DNA of 64,000 bases from Falsihalocynthiibacter halioticoli (GCF_025802015.1 NZ_JAOYFC010000003.1:1-64000); one strand, 5' to 3'. Positions 16,582 through 26,391 are shown, counted from the stretch's first letter. The notes: generated by a model not told the origin, from the letters alone. Numbers and translations: made by a program.

Positions 16582-17733
16582 ATGTCAAAGCGTGATTATT
16601 ACGAAACTCTCGGTGTCTCGAAGGGCGCGTCCGCGGATGAGATCAAGAAAGGCTATCGCAAGAAAGCCAAAGAGTTGCACCCTGATCGCAACTCCGACAA
16701 TCCCAACGCAGAAGCGCAGTTCAAAGAAGCAAATGAAGCCTACGACGTTCTGAAAGACCCGGAAAAGAAAGCCGCCTACGACCGCTATGGTCACGCCGCT
16801 TTCGAAAACGGTATGGGCGGCGCCGGGCGCGGACACCATCCTGGTCAGGGCAATGGCGATTTCGCCAGCGCGTTCTCGGATGTGTTCGATGATCTCTTCG
16901 GCGATTTCATGGGCGGCCGTGCGGGCGGTCAGGCACGAAGCAGAGCACAACGTGGCTCTGATCTTCGCTACAACCTTCGCGTCTCCCTCGAAGAAGCCTT
17001 CTCTGGCCTCCAAAAGACAATCACCGTCCCAACATCCGTTGGTTGCGGCACCTGTAATGGTACAGGCGCAGAAGGCGGCGCGGAGCCTGTCACATGTCCA
17101 ACATGTTCGGGCATGGGTAAAGTGCGCGCACAGCAAGGATTCTTCACTGTCGAACGTACCTGTCCAACATGTTCTGGTGTTGGCCAAATGGTTAAGAACC
17201 CGTGTGCAGACTGTGGCGGTGCAGGACGTCTTGAGAAAGAACGTTCGTTGTCGGTCAACATCCCTGCGGGTGTTGAAACCGGTACACGCATCCGCCTCTC
17301 TGGTGAAGGCGAAGCCGGCCTACGCGGCGGACCATCCGGCGATCTTTATATCTTCATCGACGTTCAGGAGCACGCGCTCTTCGAACGTGACGGCGTCAAC
17401 CTTTACTGCCGCGTGCCGGTCAGCATGGTTTCCGCGTCGCTCGGTGGTGATATCGAGGTTCCAACAATCGACGGTGGCCGTAGCCGCGTGAAGATACCAT
17501 CGGGCAGCCAATCCGGCCGTCAGATGCGCTTGCGTGGTAAAGGTATGCCTTCTCTTCGCGGAAACCAATCGGGTGATATGTTCATCGAGCTCGCTGTCGA
17601 GACTCCGGTAAACCTCACCAGCCGCCAGAAAGAGCTTCTGCGGGAATTCGACGACATTGCCGTCGATAACAACCCACAGAACGACAGCTTCTTTAATAAG
17701 GTGAAAACCTTCTGGGACAGCATGAAAAGTTAA
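16582..17733 (+). CDS. dnaJ: Co-chaperone DnaJ (Hsp40, type I)
   Basis: 383 residues. The J domain contains the HPD triad at 33-35. A Gly-rich linker follows (about 75-115), then four CxxCxGxG zinc repeats (CGTCNGTG, CPTCSGMG, CPTCSGVG, CADCGGAG; about 148-213), then the substrate-binding C-terminal domains. It stimulates DnaK ATPase and delivers clients. AGGGG precedes the ATG. It probably shares the dnaK heat-shock promoter through the intergenic hairpins. Confidence 0.99.
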   Translation: MSKRDYYETLGVSKGASADEIKKGYRKKAKELHPDRNSDNPNAEAQFKEANEAYDVLKDPEKKAAYDRYGHAAFENGMGGAGRGHHPGQGNGDFASAFSDVFDDLFGDFMGGRAGGQARSRAQRGSDLRYNLRVSLEEAFSGLQKTITVPTSVGCGTCNGTGAEGGAEPVTCPTCSGMGKVRAQQGFFTVERTCPTCSGVGQMVKNPCADCGGAGRLEKERSLSVNIPAGVETGTRIRLSGEGEAGLRGGPSGDLYIFIDVQEHALFERDGVNLYCRVPVSMVSASLGGDIEVPTIDGGRSRVKIPSGSQSGRQMRLRGKGMPSLRGNQSGDMFIELAVETPVNLTSRQKELLREFDDIAVDNNPQNDSFFNKVKTFWDSMKS

Positions 17734-17757
17734 CACAAGTTAACTAAAAATTTAGAG

Positions 17758-17799
17758 AATCGTTTCAGCTTCGAGTTATGAAACTGAAACGATTTTTTT
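17758..17799 (+). terminator. Rho-independent terminator of dnaKJ, overlapping the radC start
   Basis: A perfect 11-bp inverted repeat (AATCGTTTCAG at 17758-17768 with CTGAAACGATT at 17784-17794) is followed by five further T residues. This is a textbook intrinsic terminator for dnaKJ. The right arm and T run fall inside the first codons of radC if that gene begins at ATG 17778. Confidence 0.88.
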
Positions 17800-18578
17800 C
17801 CGAGAAGCCGCTCCCCATGTTCGACATGGATGTTGACGAAGTGCAGCTTCCCAAAAAACGGCGGACAAACTCATACGGCCGCCAGCCCCAAGACTCGCAT
17901 AAACAACCGAGCTATATCCGAGATCACCGTAAGCGCCTGCGCGAACGGTTTTTGAATGGTGGCGCAACTGCCCTGCCCGATTATGAGATGTTGGAGCTTG
18001 TGTTGTTCAGGGCTATTCCCCGCAAAGACGTCAAACCTCTTGCCAGGTTACTGCTCGAAACCTTTGGCGATTTTAATCGGGTGATTTCTGCACCACGCGA
18101 GCGTCTTTTGCCAATCAGAGGTGTGGGAGAGGCTGTTGTTTGCGAACTCAAGATTGTCGAGGCCGCCGCCCAACGCCTCGCCAGAAGTAAAGTAATGCAG
18201 AAACATGTGATCTCTGGATGGGACGCGATTGTTGATTACTGTCATACAACTATGGCTCACCGCGAAACCGAACAGTTTCGCGTTTTGTATCTCGACCGCA
18301 AGAACGTCCTAATTGCCGATGAGGAACAAGCACGGGGGACTGTTGACCATGTACCAGTCTATCCACGCGAGGTCGTGAAACGGGCGCTTGAACTCAACGC
18401 CTCCGCCCTCATTCTTGTGCATAATCATCCGTCCGGTGACCCTTCGCCCTCACAAAGCGATATCACCGTCACTGCCCAGATCAACGAAGCCGCGAATACA
18501 CTCGGGCTAACGCTCCACGACCACCTGATTGTCGGGAAATCCCGCGAACTTAGTTTTCGCGCGGAAGGGTATCTGTAA
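17778..18578 (+). CDS. radC: RadC/JAB-domain protein
   Basis: 266 residues if it starts at ATG 17778, or 253 from ATG 17817. A helix-hairpin-helix region (LPIRGVGEA) precedes the JAB/MPN metalloprotease-like domain with its HNHPSGDPSPSQSD metal motif. The name suggests DNA repair, but the role of RadC is unsettled. The 17778 start lies inside the dnaKJ terminator hairpin, so the second ATG is worth considering. It converges with the substrate-binding/OmpA gene and overlaps it by 29 bases. Confidence 0.9.
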   Translation: MKLKRFFSEKPLPMFDMDVDEVQLPKKRRTNSYGRQPQDSHKQPSYIRDHRKRLRERFLNGGATALPDYEMLELVLFRAIPRKDVKPLARLLLETFGDFNRVISAPRERLLPIRGVGEAVVCELKIVEAAAQRLARSKVMQKHVISGWDAIVDYCHTTMAHRETEQFRVLYLDRKNVLIADEEQARGTVDHVPVYPREVVKRALELNASALILVHNHPSGDPSPSQSDITVTAQINEAANTLGLTLHDHLIVGKSRELSFRAEGYL

Positions 18579-20133
18579 CTGGGGCGAGCCAAACCTCAAC
18601 CCTACGGTTTACCTGCCGACCCCACTCGGTATCGTCACATGCCATGGGCATTGCCTCACCAAACGCCAGTTCTCCGATTTCCATCCGCTCTGGATCAAAC
18701 AAGCTCGCTTCTTTTAACACCGCAGCACGAACCGCCTGTGCGCGACGCATTGCTATTCTGCGATTGGCTGCCGCACCACCATCACCATCGCTAAACCCGA
18801 CAAACAGCAGTTTGCGATCTTCAAACAGACCGGCTTCCAGTTCCTCTGCGAGTTTCGAAACGTTCGCCCGCGATTGCGCATCAAGAAGCGATGAACCCGC
18901 TTCGAAACGGAATGTTGTTGAAAGCCGCCGTGCCGACCGCAACGCGCCAACCATCTCCTGAACATCCGAAAGAGAAACCTCGTCACCCGCCTGAAGGACA
19001 GCATTCGCAAGCCGCTCGCCCTGATCCGCCATCGGAATTTCAATCGAAGCCTGATTCACAAACCCGCTTGCCTCAACAATTTGTTCCGCCGAGGGCGTGC
19101 TCATGAAGGCCATAAATTCGCGAATGATTTTGGGCAATCGCCTTGCAGGGGTATAAAGGAAAAGCGGCGATGTAAGGGGGTAATCCTCTGATTTGATGGT
19201 GCTATGACTTGCCATAAACGGAAATCCACACCCGCCGAGAAGCGCCAGGGGACGGCTGTTTCCAATCTCTGAATGGCTTACGATTCCAATCGCAAAAGGA
19301 TCGCGCGCGACCGCCGCGCTAAGGCTCGCATTGGATGTATGACGACGGCTCTGCGCAAGCTCAGAGTCCTCGTCCGTCAGGATTTGTGATACGGCCCGTT
19401 CCAACACACCAGATCCATCTTCCCTCAGATGCAGGACGATAGGAGCATCAATTCCACCAAGTTCTTGCCAATTCTTAATCTCGCCGGCGAAGACTTTTGA
19501 AGTCTGCTCTAACGAGATGCTTGTTACCGTGTTGCGCTTTGAAACAATGGGAACAACGCCATCAAGCCCGATAATCCGTGCAACGCGCGAGGAGCGTAAA
19601 TCGCCAAGACCTGCCTCCCGCGCGATCGTTATTTCGTCCTCGTTAGCCTCGCGAAGAGAGAGCGCGAAATCAGTTTCACCGCTCACAAATCGGGCTAAGC
19701 CTTGATCCGAATTCCCAAGCGCGAAATCGATCCGAGCAACTTCCGTATCTTGGCCAGATTGTTTCAGTACGAGTGTAAAATCCCGATTACTCTCGACTTC
19801 ACGCGTCACTGTATATCCGTGTCGTGCAGCAAATCGCTCGAACAACGATGGCAGCAAGACATCACCAACCGTGCGTGCACCGGAAACAGATATCTCGGCA
19901 ACATAGCCGTCTAGATTTGGACAAGCAGGACCAGAACAAATAACGCCGGAACCGTCCAACGTCAGAACGCCAAACTCCGTTTCAACGCGGTAAAACTCGC
20001 CGTCATATCCAACCAGAACGCCCGAAAGAGACATCGCACCATCCTGCGATGTCAGGGTGATGTCCTGCGCGCGGGCGCAGATCGGGGTAAGTACGAAAAG
20101 TGCGGCGAAAACCGCCGCACGAAGGATGCTCAT
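18550..20133 (-). CDS. Periplasmic substrate-binding (PstS-like) / OmpA-domain fusion protein
   Basis: 527 residues. A signal peptide (1-22, cleavage near ARAQ) is followed by a small N-terminal segment. A PstS-type phosphate-binding-protein-like fold comes next (about 80-390), with the FAGEIKNWQELGG segment typical of that family. The last 120 residues are an OmpA peptidoglycan-binding domain, with TFRFEAGSSLLD, the RRIAMRRAQAV helix and RRVEVWL. It would sit in the periplasm tethered to peptidoglycan. It follows the unknown envelope gene by 20 bases, so they form a pair. Ligand unknown; no transporter genes are nearby. Confidence 0.8.
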   Translation of the reverse strand: MSILRAAVFAALFVLTPICARAQDITLTSQDGAMSLSGVLVGYDGEFYRVETEFGVLTLDGSGVICSGPACPNLDGYVAEISVSGARTVGDVLLPSLFERFAARHGYTVTREVESNRDFTLVLKQSGQDTEVARIDFALGNSDQGLARFVSGETDFALSLREANEDEITIAREAGLGDLRSSRVARIIGLDGVVPIVSKRNTVTSISLEQTSKVFAGEIKNWQELGGIDAPIVLHLREDGSGVLERAVSQILTDEDSELAQSRRHTSNASLSAAVARDPFAIGIVSHSEIGNSRPLALLGGCGFPFMASHSTIKSEDYPLTSPLFLYTPARRLPKIIREFMAFMSTPSAEQIVEASGFVNQASIEIPMADQGERLANAVLQAGDEVSLSDVQEMVGALRSARRLSTTFRFEAGSSLLDAQSRANVSKLAEELEAGLFEDRKLLFVGFSDGDGGAAANRRIAMRRAQAVRAAVLKEASLFDPERMEIGELAFGEAMPMACDDTEWGRQVNRRVEVWLAPVTDTLPREN

Positions 20134-20153
20134 AAGCCTGTCCGAATGCCGCT

Positions 20154-21161
20154 CTAGTTGCTGGCGATTCTAATATCCCGGAGCAGGTTGTTTAACACCA
20201 GAACCTCGCCAATGGCGCCACAATCCGGCATTGCGACGGCTAAATCAACCACTTCCGCGCCTGTTTCTGCATCCGACTGGAGAGTTTGCGCAAATACTTC
20301 GCGCCCACAATTAGATGGCTTTATCTCCGCTTCGATCGAGAGACGGACGGTGCCCTCTTGGTTGATCGACCCACTTGGAAAACTGTAAACTTCAGCCTGC
20401 CAAGCCTGCTCGTCATCGCGCAGCGCAAGTGTCGTTAGAAAGCCGCCTTGCGCGCCCAGCGCGAATTCTGAATTTCGCGGCGCGGCCTGCCAAACGTGGC
20501 CCTTCTGGCCATAACTGGCCCCAAATTCCAACGCATGAATTTGCAACTCCGCTGCGCCCTGCCACTGTAGCGCAACACGATCATATGCATCAAAATCCTG
20601 AATCTCGGTTCCTGTTGTCAAACGCTCGCCGCCTTCAAACAGGACTTCAAATTTCGCATCCTCGGAAAACACGGGCAACGTAAGCACCGCAATTCCAAGC
20701 GGGGAAGTCATACCCGAAACCCGTAGCCCTTCATGAAGAACTGTGAAGTATGCGTTCGGCAAACAACTCGCATCGATCCCAAGTGTTACCATTGCCGCGG
20801 GGCCTGGCATTGCCGTCACATTCGTTTCGCAGGGAACGCCATATGCATTGAACGTTGTATCATCAGTTTTCGGAGTTGGCTCGAGCGCGTCGCCGCCAAT
20901 TTGATCCGTAGCCCAAGGGGCAGCGAACGTCGGCATCTCGTCGGCTCCGATCTCTGGAACGACGGGCGTTGCATTCTTGTCTGTAGGTTTCGCGGAAGTA
21001 AGCTGAACACTCGCCGGATCAACAACAGTTGTCGTGCTCCCATGCGAAAGGCCTTTTGCAAAGAGTCGGTTCTCTGCATCTGACTTTTGCACAAGAAATC
21101 CGATCGTCAACGCCACAGCAAAGCTGGCGGTTGCGTAGATGTAGTTCCCCGATTTCTTCAT
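20154..21161 (-). CDS. Unknown membrane-anchored envelope protein
   Basis: About 335 residues that I do not recognise. One N-terminal hydrophobic segment (about 6-23) precedes a disordered Thr/Pro-rich linker to about residue 100 and then a beta-rich domain. That domain has four cysteines (YGVPCET, DASCLPN, SNCGRE, MPDCGA), which could form two disulfides in the periplasm. ATG 21161 has a good GAGGGTGA upstream; an ATG 15 bases earlier is less well placed. It lies between secA and the substrate-binding/OmpA gene, all on one strand. Confidence 0.7.
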   Translation of the reverse strand: MKKSGNYIYATASFAVALTIGFLVQKSDAENRLFAKGLSHGSTTTVVDPASVQLTSAKPTDKNATPVVPEIGADEMPTFAAPWATDQIGGDALEPTPKTDDTTFNAYGVPCETNVTAMPGPAAMVTLGIDASCLPNAYFTVLHEGLRVSGMTSPLGIAVLTLPVFSEDAKFEVLFEGGERLTTGTEIQDFDAYDRVALQWQGAAELQIHALEFGASYGQKGHVWQAAPRNSEFALGAQGGFLTTLALRDDEQAWQAEVYSFPSGSINQEGTVRLSIEAEIKPSNCGREVFAQTLQSDAETGAEVVDLAVAMPDCGAIGEVLVLNNLLRDIRIASN

Positions 21162-21227
21162 TTCACCCTCATCCACCTGTCAGATCACCCGAAAGATGAC
21201 TTTCTAAAGTGGGCCGAAATGTGACTT

Positions 21228-21373
21228 GAATCCGGTGTTTTTAGTTAACAGCCTTAAAAACAAGGGATTTCGAAGCGTTGTGTGGCGTGAATCCTTGAGG
21301 ATTTTCTTACAGTATTGCCCTAAACACACATCCGAATCGATGAATGTGTTCTTCGAATCGTCAAAATCGACTC
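21228..21373. promoter_or_regulatory. Second GANTC cluster, in the secA / envelope-gene gap
   Basis: Five GANTC sites (21228-21232, 21289-21293, 21334-21338, 21355-21359, 21369-21373) lie in 146 bases of the 290-base gap between secA and the unknown envelope gene. This gap must hold the end of the secA transcript and probably the promoter of the envelope pair. I see no strong intrinsic terminator for secA, only short stems such as CCCCA/TGGGG on the minus strand. Confidence 0.5.
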
Positions 21374-21451
21374 ACTCGCTACGCGAGCAATTGTATACCT
21401 TTGCGCGAACTTTCAAAGACGTTTCCCCAATAAGGTGTGGGGAGCCCGCCC

Positions 21452-24154
21452 TTAAATCTTACCGTGACAATGCTTGAACTTCTCTCCTGAACCGCAGGGG
21501 CACAGGTCATTTCGGCCCGGATTTCCCCATGTCTCAGGATCGTTCTCGTCAAATCCTTCACGCGCTTCGCCTGCCTTTGGCGTGAAAGCAGATTGCGCCT
21601 GTGCTGCTGCGGCTTGTTGCTGCATGCGCTGCTGAGCAAGCATCTGCGCCATCATCTTCTCTTGCTCTTCTTGCGAGAGCGGACGGATTTTAGAGAGCTT
21701 TTCAGTCACTTCAACACGCAGCGACTCAAGCAGACCTTCGAAAAGCTGGAAGCTCTCGTTTTTATATTCGTTCAGCGGGTCACGCTGAGCGAGGCTGCGG
21801 AAGCCGATGACAGAACGAAGGTGCTCCAAAGTCAAAAGATGCTCGCGCCATTTACCGTCAATGGTCTGCAACAAGACCTGCTTTTCGATGCCACGAAGCG
21901 TCTCCGGCCCAAACTCAGCCGCCTTCGACGCCATCGCCTTGTCCGCCGCATCATAGAGGCGCTCGCGAATGTCGGCATCATCAACGCCTTCTTCAGCAGC
22001 CCATTCGACAACTGGCACGTCGAGGCTGAGGATTTTCTGAACTTCCTCTTTAAGCTCCTCGGTGCTCCACTGTTCAGCATAGGTTTTGGCTGGCATGTGA
22101 ATATCGACAAGATCGTCGATCACCTGATGGCGCATGTCCTGAACGATTTCTGAAAGGTCTTCGGCTTCCATGATTTCACGACGTTGACTGAAGATCACCT
22201 TACGCTGATCGTTCATCACGTCGTCAAACTTGAGCAAGGATTTCCGCGCGTCGAAGTTGCGGCCCTCGATCTTAGCCTGTGCCTTTTCAAGCGATTTGTT
22301 CACCCAAGGATGGATAATCGCCTCGCCTTCTTTCATGCCGAGCGAGCCGAGAACTTTATCCAACCGGTCGGACCCGAAAATCCGCATGAGATCGTCTTCG
22401 AGCGAAAGATAAAACTCCGAACGTCCAGGGTCGCCCTGACGGCCAGCCCGTCCACGAAGCTGGTTATCGATGCGGCGGCTTTCATGGCGCTCTGTCGCCA
22501 GAACATAAAGACCACCAGCCTCGATAACTTTCTCTTTTTCCGCAGCAACCTGCGACGTGAATTTCTCACGAAGCTGGTCTGGGTCGGCATCCGGATTCTT
22601 GGCCAGCTCTTGCAGCACATGCATCTCGACGTTGCCGCCAAGCTGAATGTCGGTGCCACGTCCGGCCATGTTGGTTGCAATCGTAACGGCGCCAAATTTA
22701 CCGGCATCCGCGATAATCTGTGCTTCCTGCTCGTGAAGGCGTGCATTTAGAACGTTGTGTTCAATGCCCTCAGCCTTGAGCAGGTTAGAGAGGAACTCAG
22801 ATTTCTCGATCGACGTCGTACCAACAAGAATTGGCTGTCCGCGCTCGTGTGCTTCTTTGATCGATTCAACCACGCCCGCAAACTTCTCGCGTGCTGTACG
22901 GTAGATCTGATCGTGCTCGTCCTTACGCGCAATCGGGCGGTTTGTTGGAACTTCAACGACACCAAGGCCGTAAATCTCTGCGAATTCTTCGGCCTCTGTC
23001 AGCGCAGTACCAGTCATACCGGCAAGTTTATCGTAAAGGCGGAAGTAGTTCTGGAAAGTAACCGACGCGTGGGTCACGTTCTCTGGCTTGATCTCAAGCC
23101 CTTCCTTGGCCTCAATCGCCTGGTGCAGCCCGTCTGAGAGGCGGCGACCCTGCATCATGCGGCCTGTAAACTCGTCAATCAGCATCACTTCGCCGTCGCG
23201 CACGATATAGTCCGTGTCACGCGTAAAGAGTTGGTGTGCTTTCAGCGCTTGGTTGACGTGGTGAACGACCGTGCTGCTTTCTGGATCATAAAGCGATTGG
23301 CCCTCTTCCAGAATGCCAAGCTCCGGCAGACGCTGCTCAAGAAACTCGTTACCCTCTTCGGTAAACGTGACGTTCTTGATCTTCTCGTCCTTAAGGTAAT
23401 GCTCGGGCTTAAGTTCCGGGATCAGCTTGTCAATCGCAACGTAAAGATCGCTCTTGTCCTCGGACGGGCCAGAGATGATCAGCGGCGTACGCGCTTCGTC
23501 GATCAAGATCGAGTCCACCTCGTCAACAATCGCAAAGTTATGCTTGCGCTGAACAAGCTGGCTCAGGTTCGAGCGCATGTTGTCGCGAAGGTAATCAAAG
23601 GCCAATTCGTTATTGGTTGCGTAGGTGATATCGCAAAGATAGGCGGCCTTTTTCTCTTCTTCTTCCTGACGCGGATAGATCACACCAGTTGTCATCCCAA
23701 GCGCAGCAAAAACTTTGCCCATCCATTCCGCATCACGATGCGCAAGGTAATCGTTCACGGTCACAACGTGCACGCCTTCACCTGGAAGCGCATTGAGGTA
23801 GGCCGCAAAAGTCGACATCAGCGTTTTGCCTTCACCGGTTTTCATCTCTGCGATGTTGCCTTGGTGAAGGAAAATACCGCCCATCAACTGAGTATCAAAC
23901 GCACGAAGGCCCAGCGCGCGGCGGGCCCCTTCTCGAACGTTGGCAAAGGCTTCGGGCAGGAGATTATCAAGAGATTCACCACCAACAGCCCGTTCGCGGA
24001 ATTCTTTGGTTTTCGCGATGATACCTTCGTCGGAAAGCGCTTCGAACTCTGGCTCAAGCGCGTTGATCTTCGCAACAAGCGGACGGGTTTTCTTAACCTT
24101 GCGATCATTCGGCGTGCCAAAAACTTTTTTGGCGATGGTTCCGATACCCAGCAT
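21452..24154 (-). CDS. secA: Protein translocase ATPase SecA
   Basis: 900 residues, full length. Walker A MKTGEGKTL lies near residue 106, with the DEAD-motor region and the HWD/scaffold regions following. The extreme C-terminus is the zinc- and SecB-binding tail with CPCGSGEKFKHC. It drives preproteins through SecYEG. ATG 24154 has GGAG six bases upstream; an in-frame GTG two codons earlier is too close to that SD. It is divergent from the parvulin gene. Confidence 0.99.
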   Translation of the reverse strand: MLGIGTIAKKVFGTPNDRKVKKTRPLVAKINALEPEFEALSDEGIIAKTKEFRERAVGGESLDNLLPEAFANVREGARRALGLRAFDTQLMGGIFLHQGNIAEMKTGEGKTLMSTFAAYLNALPGEGVHVVTVNDYLAHRDAEWMGKVFAALGMTTGVIYPRQEEEEKKAAYLCDITYATNNELAFDYLRDNMRSNLSQLVQRKHNFAIVDEVDSILIDEARTPLIISGPSEDKSDLYVAIDKLIPELKPEHYLKDEKIKNVTFTEEGNEFLEQRLPELGILEEGQSLYDPESSTVVHHVNQALKAHQLFTRDTDYIVRDGEVMLIDEFTGRMMQGRRLSDGLHQAIEAKEGLEIKPENVTHASVTFQNYFRLYDKLAGMTGTALTEAEEFAEIYGLGVVEVPTNRPIARKDEHDQIYRTAREKFAGVVESIKEAHERGQPILVGTTSIEKSEFLSNLLKAEGIEHNVLNARLHEQEAQIIADAGKFGAVTIATNMAGRGTDIQLGGNVEMHVLQELAKNPDADPDQLREKFTSQVAAEKEKVIEAGGLYVLATERHESRRIDNQLRGRAGRQGDPGRSEFYLSLEDDLMRIFGSDRLDKVLGSLGMKEGEAIIHPWVNKSLEKAQAKIEGRNFDARKSLLKFDDVMNDQRKVIFSQRREIMEAEDLSEIVQDMRHQVIDDLVDIHMPAKTYAEQWSTEELKEEVQKILSLDVPVVEWAAEEGVDDADIRERLYDAADKAMASKAAEFGPETLRGIEKQVLLQTIDGKWREHLLTLEHLRSVIGFRSLAQRDPLNEYKNESFQLFEGLLESLRVEVTEKLSKIRPLSQEEQEKMMAQMLAQQRMQQQAAAAQAQSAFTPKAGEAREGFDENDPETWGNPGRNDLCPCGSGEKFKHCHGKI

Positions 24155-24342
24155 ATTCACTCCGCTTGCACTGCTGCTAATGTTTTTGTGATCTTGAAAA
24201 GCATGGCTTGCCCCCCCTTATTGGTAAGCCTATCAAGGCTGTTAAGCGGATGCCCCATACATAAAGACCTTTTGCGATGTAAGGGGCCAACCAAGTACTG
24301 TCAATGGAACGCGCCCGAACGGGCACTACTAAGGGAAAATAG

Positions 24343-25185
24343 ATGTTAAAACGCACTAAAATCGGCATTACCGCACTGCTCCTCGCTGGAACAGCACCTG
24401 TCTTTGCCGAAGAAGCAGGCCCCTCGACTGTCGTAGCGACTGTGAACGGTACAGAGATCACCCTCGGGCATATGATCGTCGCGCGCGAAACTCTGCCCCA
24501 GAACTACCAGAATATTGATGACAAACAGCTCTTTGACGGCATTCTCGAGAACCTGATCCAGCAAACCCTGCTCGATCAATCTCTGAACGGTGAGTATTCC
24601 GAGCATGACAAGCTGGCGATGGAAAATGACCGTCGTGCGTTTCTTGCTGGCGCAGCGATCACTGCTGCTATTCGCGACGCCATCACAGACGACGTCGTTC
24701 AAGAGCTCTATGACGAAGCCTATAAGGACGCTGAGCTGGGCTCCGAGTACTCCGCGGCGCACATTCTCGTAGAGACAGAAGACGAAGCCAAAGCGCTTGT
24801 TGAGGAGCTAGAAGGCGGCGCAGATTTCGCCGAACTCGCCCGCGAAAAATCCACCGGTCCTTCCAGCCCGAACGGTGGCGATCTTGGCTGGTTCTCAAAG
24901 GGAATGATGGTTCCACCGTTTGAAGAGGCCGTTATGGCGCTTGAGGACGGCGCAGTTTCCGCACCCGTCGAAACGCAGTTCGGCTGGCATGTGATCCTGC
25001 GCAAAGAGTCCCGCGAAGTGCAACCACCAGCAATCGACGAAGTGCGCGATCAACTGGTTGAGCCGGTACAGCGCGAGGTTCTGACAAAGCTGATCGAAGA
25101 CCTGACCAATGCGGCGGATATTTCGCAAGCAGAAGAAGGCACTATCGATCCTGCGCTTATCAAGAAATCCGAACTTTTGGAGTAA
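24343..25185 (+). CDS. Parvulin-type peptidyl-prolyl isomerase, exported
   Basis: 280 residues with a signal peptide (1-22, cleavage near VFAEE), an N-terminal SurA/PrsA-like helical region and a rotamase domain (about 140-235) containing AAHILVETEDEA and NGGDLGWFSKGMMVPPFE. It would help exported proteins fold in the periplasm. Its divergent position to secA fits that role. AAGGGA precedes the ATG. argJ follows after 3 bases, an unrelated partner in the same transcript. Confidence 0.92.
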   Translation: MLKRTKIGITALLLAGTAPVFAEEAGPSTVVATVNGTEITLGHMIVARETLPQNYQNIDDKQLFDGILENLIQQTLLDQSLNGEYSEHDKLAMENDRRAFLAGAAITAAIRDAITDDVVQELYDEAYKDAELGSEYSAAHILVETEDEAKALVEELEGGADFAELAREKSTGPSSPNGGDLGWFSKGMMVPPFEEAVMALEDGAVSAPVETQFGWHVILRKESREVQPPAIDEVRDQLVEPVQREVLTKLIEDLTNAADISQAEEGTIDPALIKKSELLE

Positions 25186-25188
25186 TCC

Positions 25189-26391
25189 ATGAAAGTATCA
25201 CCGCTGGCCCCGAAAGAGGGGTTTCCGTCGCTTCCTGTTGTTGACGGGGTTGAGTTTGCGGCCACTGCGGCTGGTGTTCGATACAAAGGGCGGGACGACG
25301 TTATGGTCGCCCGTCTTTGTGAGGGCACGGCGATTGCGGGCGTTTTCACACGTTCCGCAACGCGCGCCGCTCCCGTATTGGATTGCCAAGCCAAGATCGG
25401 CGGTGATGCGAGCGGGCCAGCGGCGATTGTGGTGAACTCCGGTAATGCCAACGCCTTTACCGGAGGGCATGGCGTTAAAGCTGTTGAGGCCGTTACCCAA
25501 GCCGCGGCAGGGGCGCTTGATGTTCCTGTCTCGCGGGTATTCACAGCTTCAACTGGCGTGATTGGCGAGCCTCTCCCTGCAGAGCGCATCACCGATAAGT
25601 TGGCTGAACTTTCCCAAAACCTTGCGCCAAACGCGTTCGAACGTGCGGCCAAAGCAATCATGACAACGGATACCTTCCCCAAAGGGGCGAAGGCCGAAGT
25701 CGACGGCATTACAATCGCCGGATTCGCAAAAGGCTCTGGCATGATCGCGCCGGATATGGCGACGATGCTTGTCTATATCTTTACCGACGCGAAAATTGCA
25801 CAAGACCGCCTACAAGCCATCTTGTCCAAGCTGAACAACAAAACTTTCAACTGCATAACTGTGGATAGCGACACCTCTACTTCAGATAGCCTGCTTCTCG
25901 CAGCAACGGGCAAGGGCCCCGAGGTGAAGGACGAGGCAGCTTTCGAGAACGCGTTGCACGGTGTTATGCAGAACCTCGCGCATCAAGTTGTCCGCGATGG
26001 AGAGGGCGCGACCAAATTCGTTGAAGTGAACGTAACAGGCGCGGATTCAGACGCTGACGCCCACCGCGTTGCCATGGCGATCGCGAATTCTCCGCTAGTC
26101 AAAACAGCGATCGCTGGCGAAGACCCGAATTGGGGCCGCGTGGTCATGGCTGTTGGCAAATCCGGTGCTAAAGCAGACCGCGACCGCCTTTCTATCTCCT
26201 TTGGCGACATCCTTGTTGCGGAGAAAGGCTGGGTTTCCGAGAGCTATACCGAAGAAGCAGGCGCCTCCTATATGAAACAGGAAGACCTCGTTTTGAGTGT
26301 TGATTTGGGCATCGGGAAAGGTACGGCAACCGTCTGGACCTGCGACCTCACCCATGGATACATCGAGATCAACGCGGATTACCGTTCATGA
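25189..26391 (+). CDS. argJ: Glutamate N-acetyltransferase / amino-acid acetyltransferase ArgJ
   Basis: 400 residues. The self-cleavage motif GSGMIAPDMATMLVY is present; the Thr of ATM becomes the nucleophile of the beta chain. ArgJ transfers the acetyl group from N-acetylornithine to glutamate in the cyclic arginine pathway. argG is also in this window (55500), but not adjacent. The start follows the parvulin stop by 3 bases, and the stop overlaps the mutT start. Confidence 0.97.
   Translation: MKVSPLAPKEGFPSLPVVDGVEFAATAAGVRYKGRDDVMVARLCEGTAIAGVFTRSATRAAPVLDCQAKIGGDASGPAAIVVNSGNANAFTGGHGVKAVEAVTQAAAGALDVPVSRVFTASTGVIGEPLPAERITDKLAELSQNLAPNAFERAAKAIMTTDTFPKGAKAEVDGITIAGFAKGSGMIAPDMATMLVYIFTDAKIAQDRLQAILSKLNNKTFNCITVDSDTSTSDSLLLAATGKGPEVKDEAAFENALHGVMQNLAHQVVRDGEGATKFVEVNVTGADSDADAHRVAMAIANSPLVKTAIAGEDPNWGRVVMAVGKSGAKADRDRLSISFGDILVAEKGWVSESYTEEAGASYMKQEDLVLSVDLGIGKGTATVWTCDLTHGYIEINADYRS

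Noticed and set aside
23231..24349. 372-residue open frame antisense to secA
   Set aside because: Shadow of secA; composition unlike real proteins and no motif.
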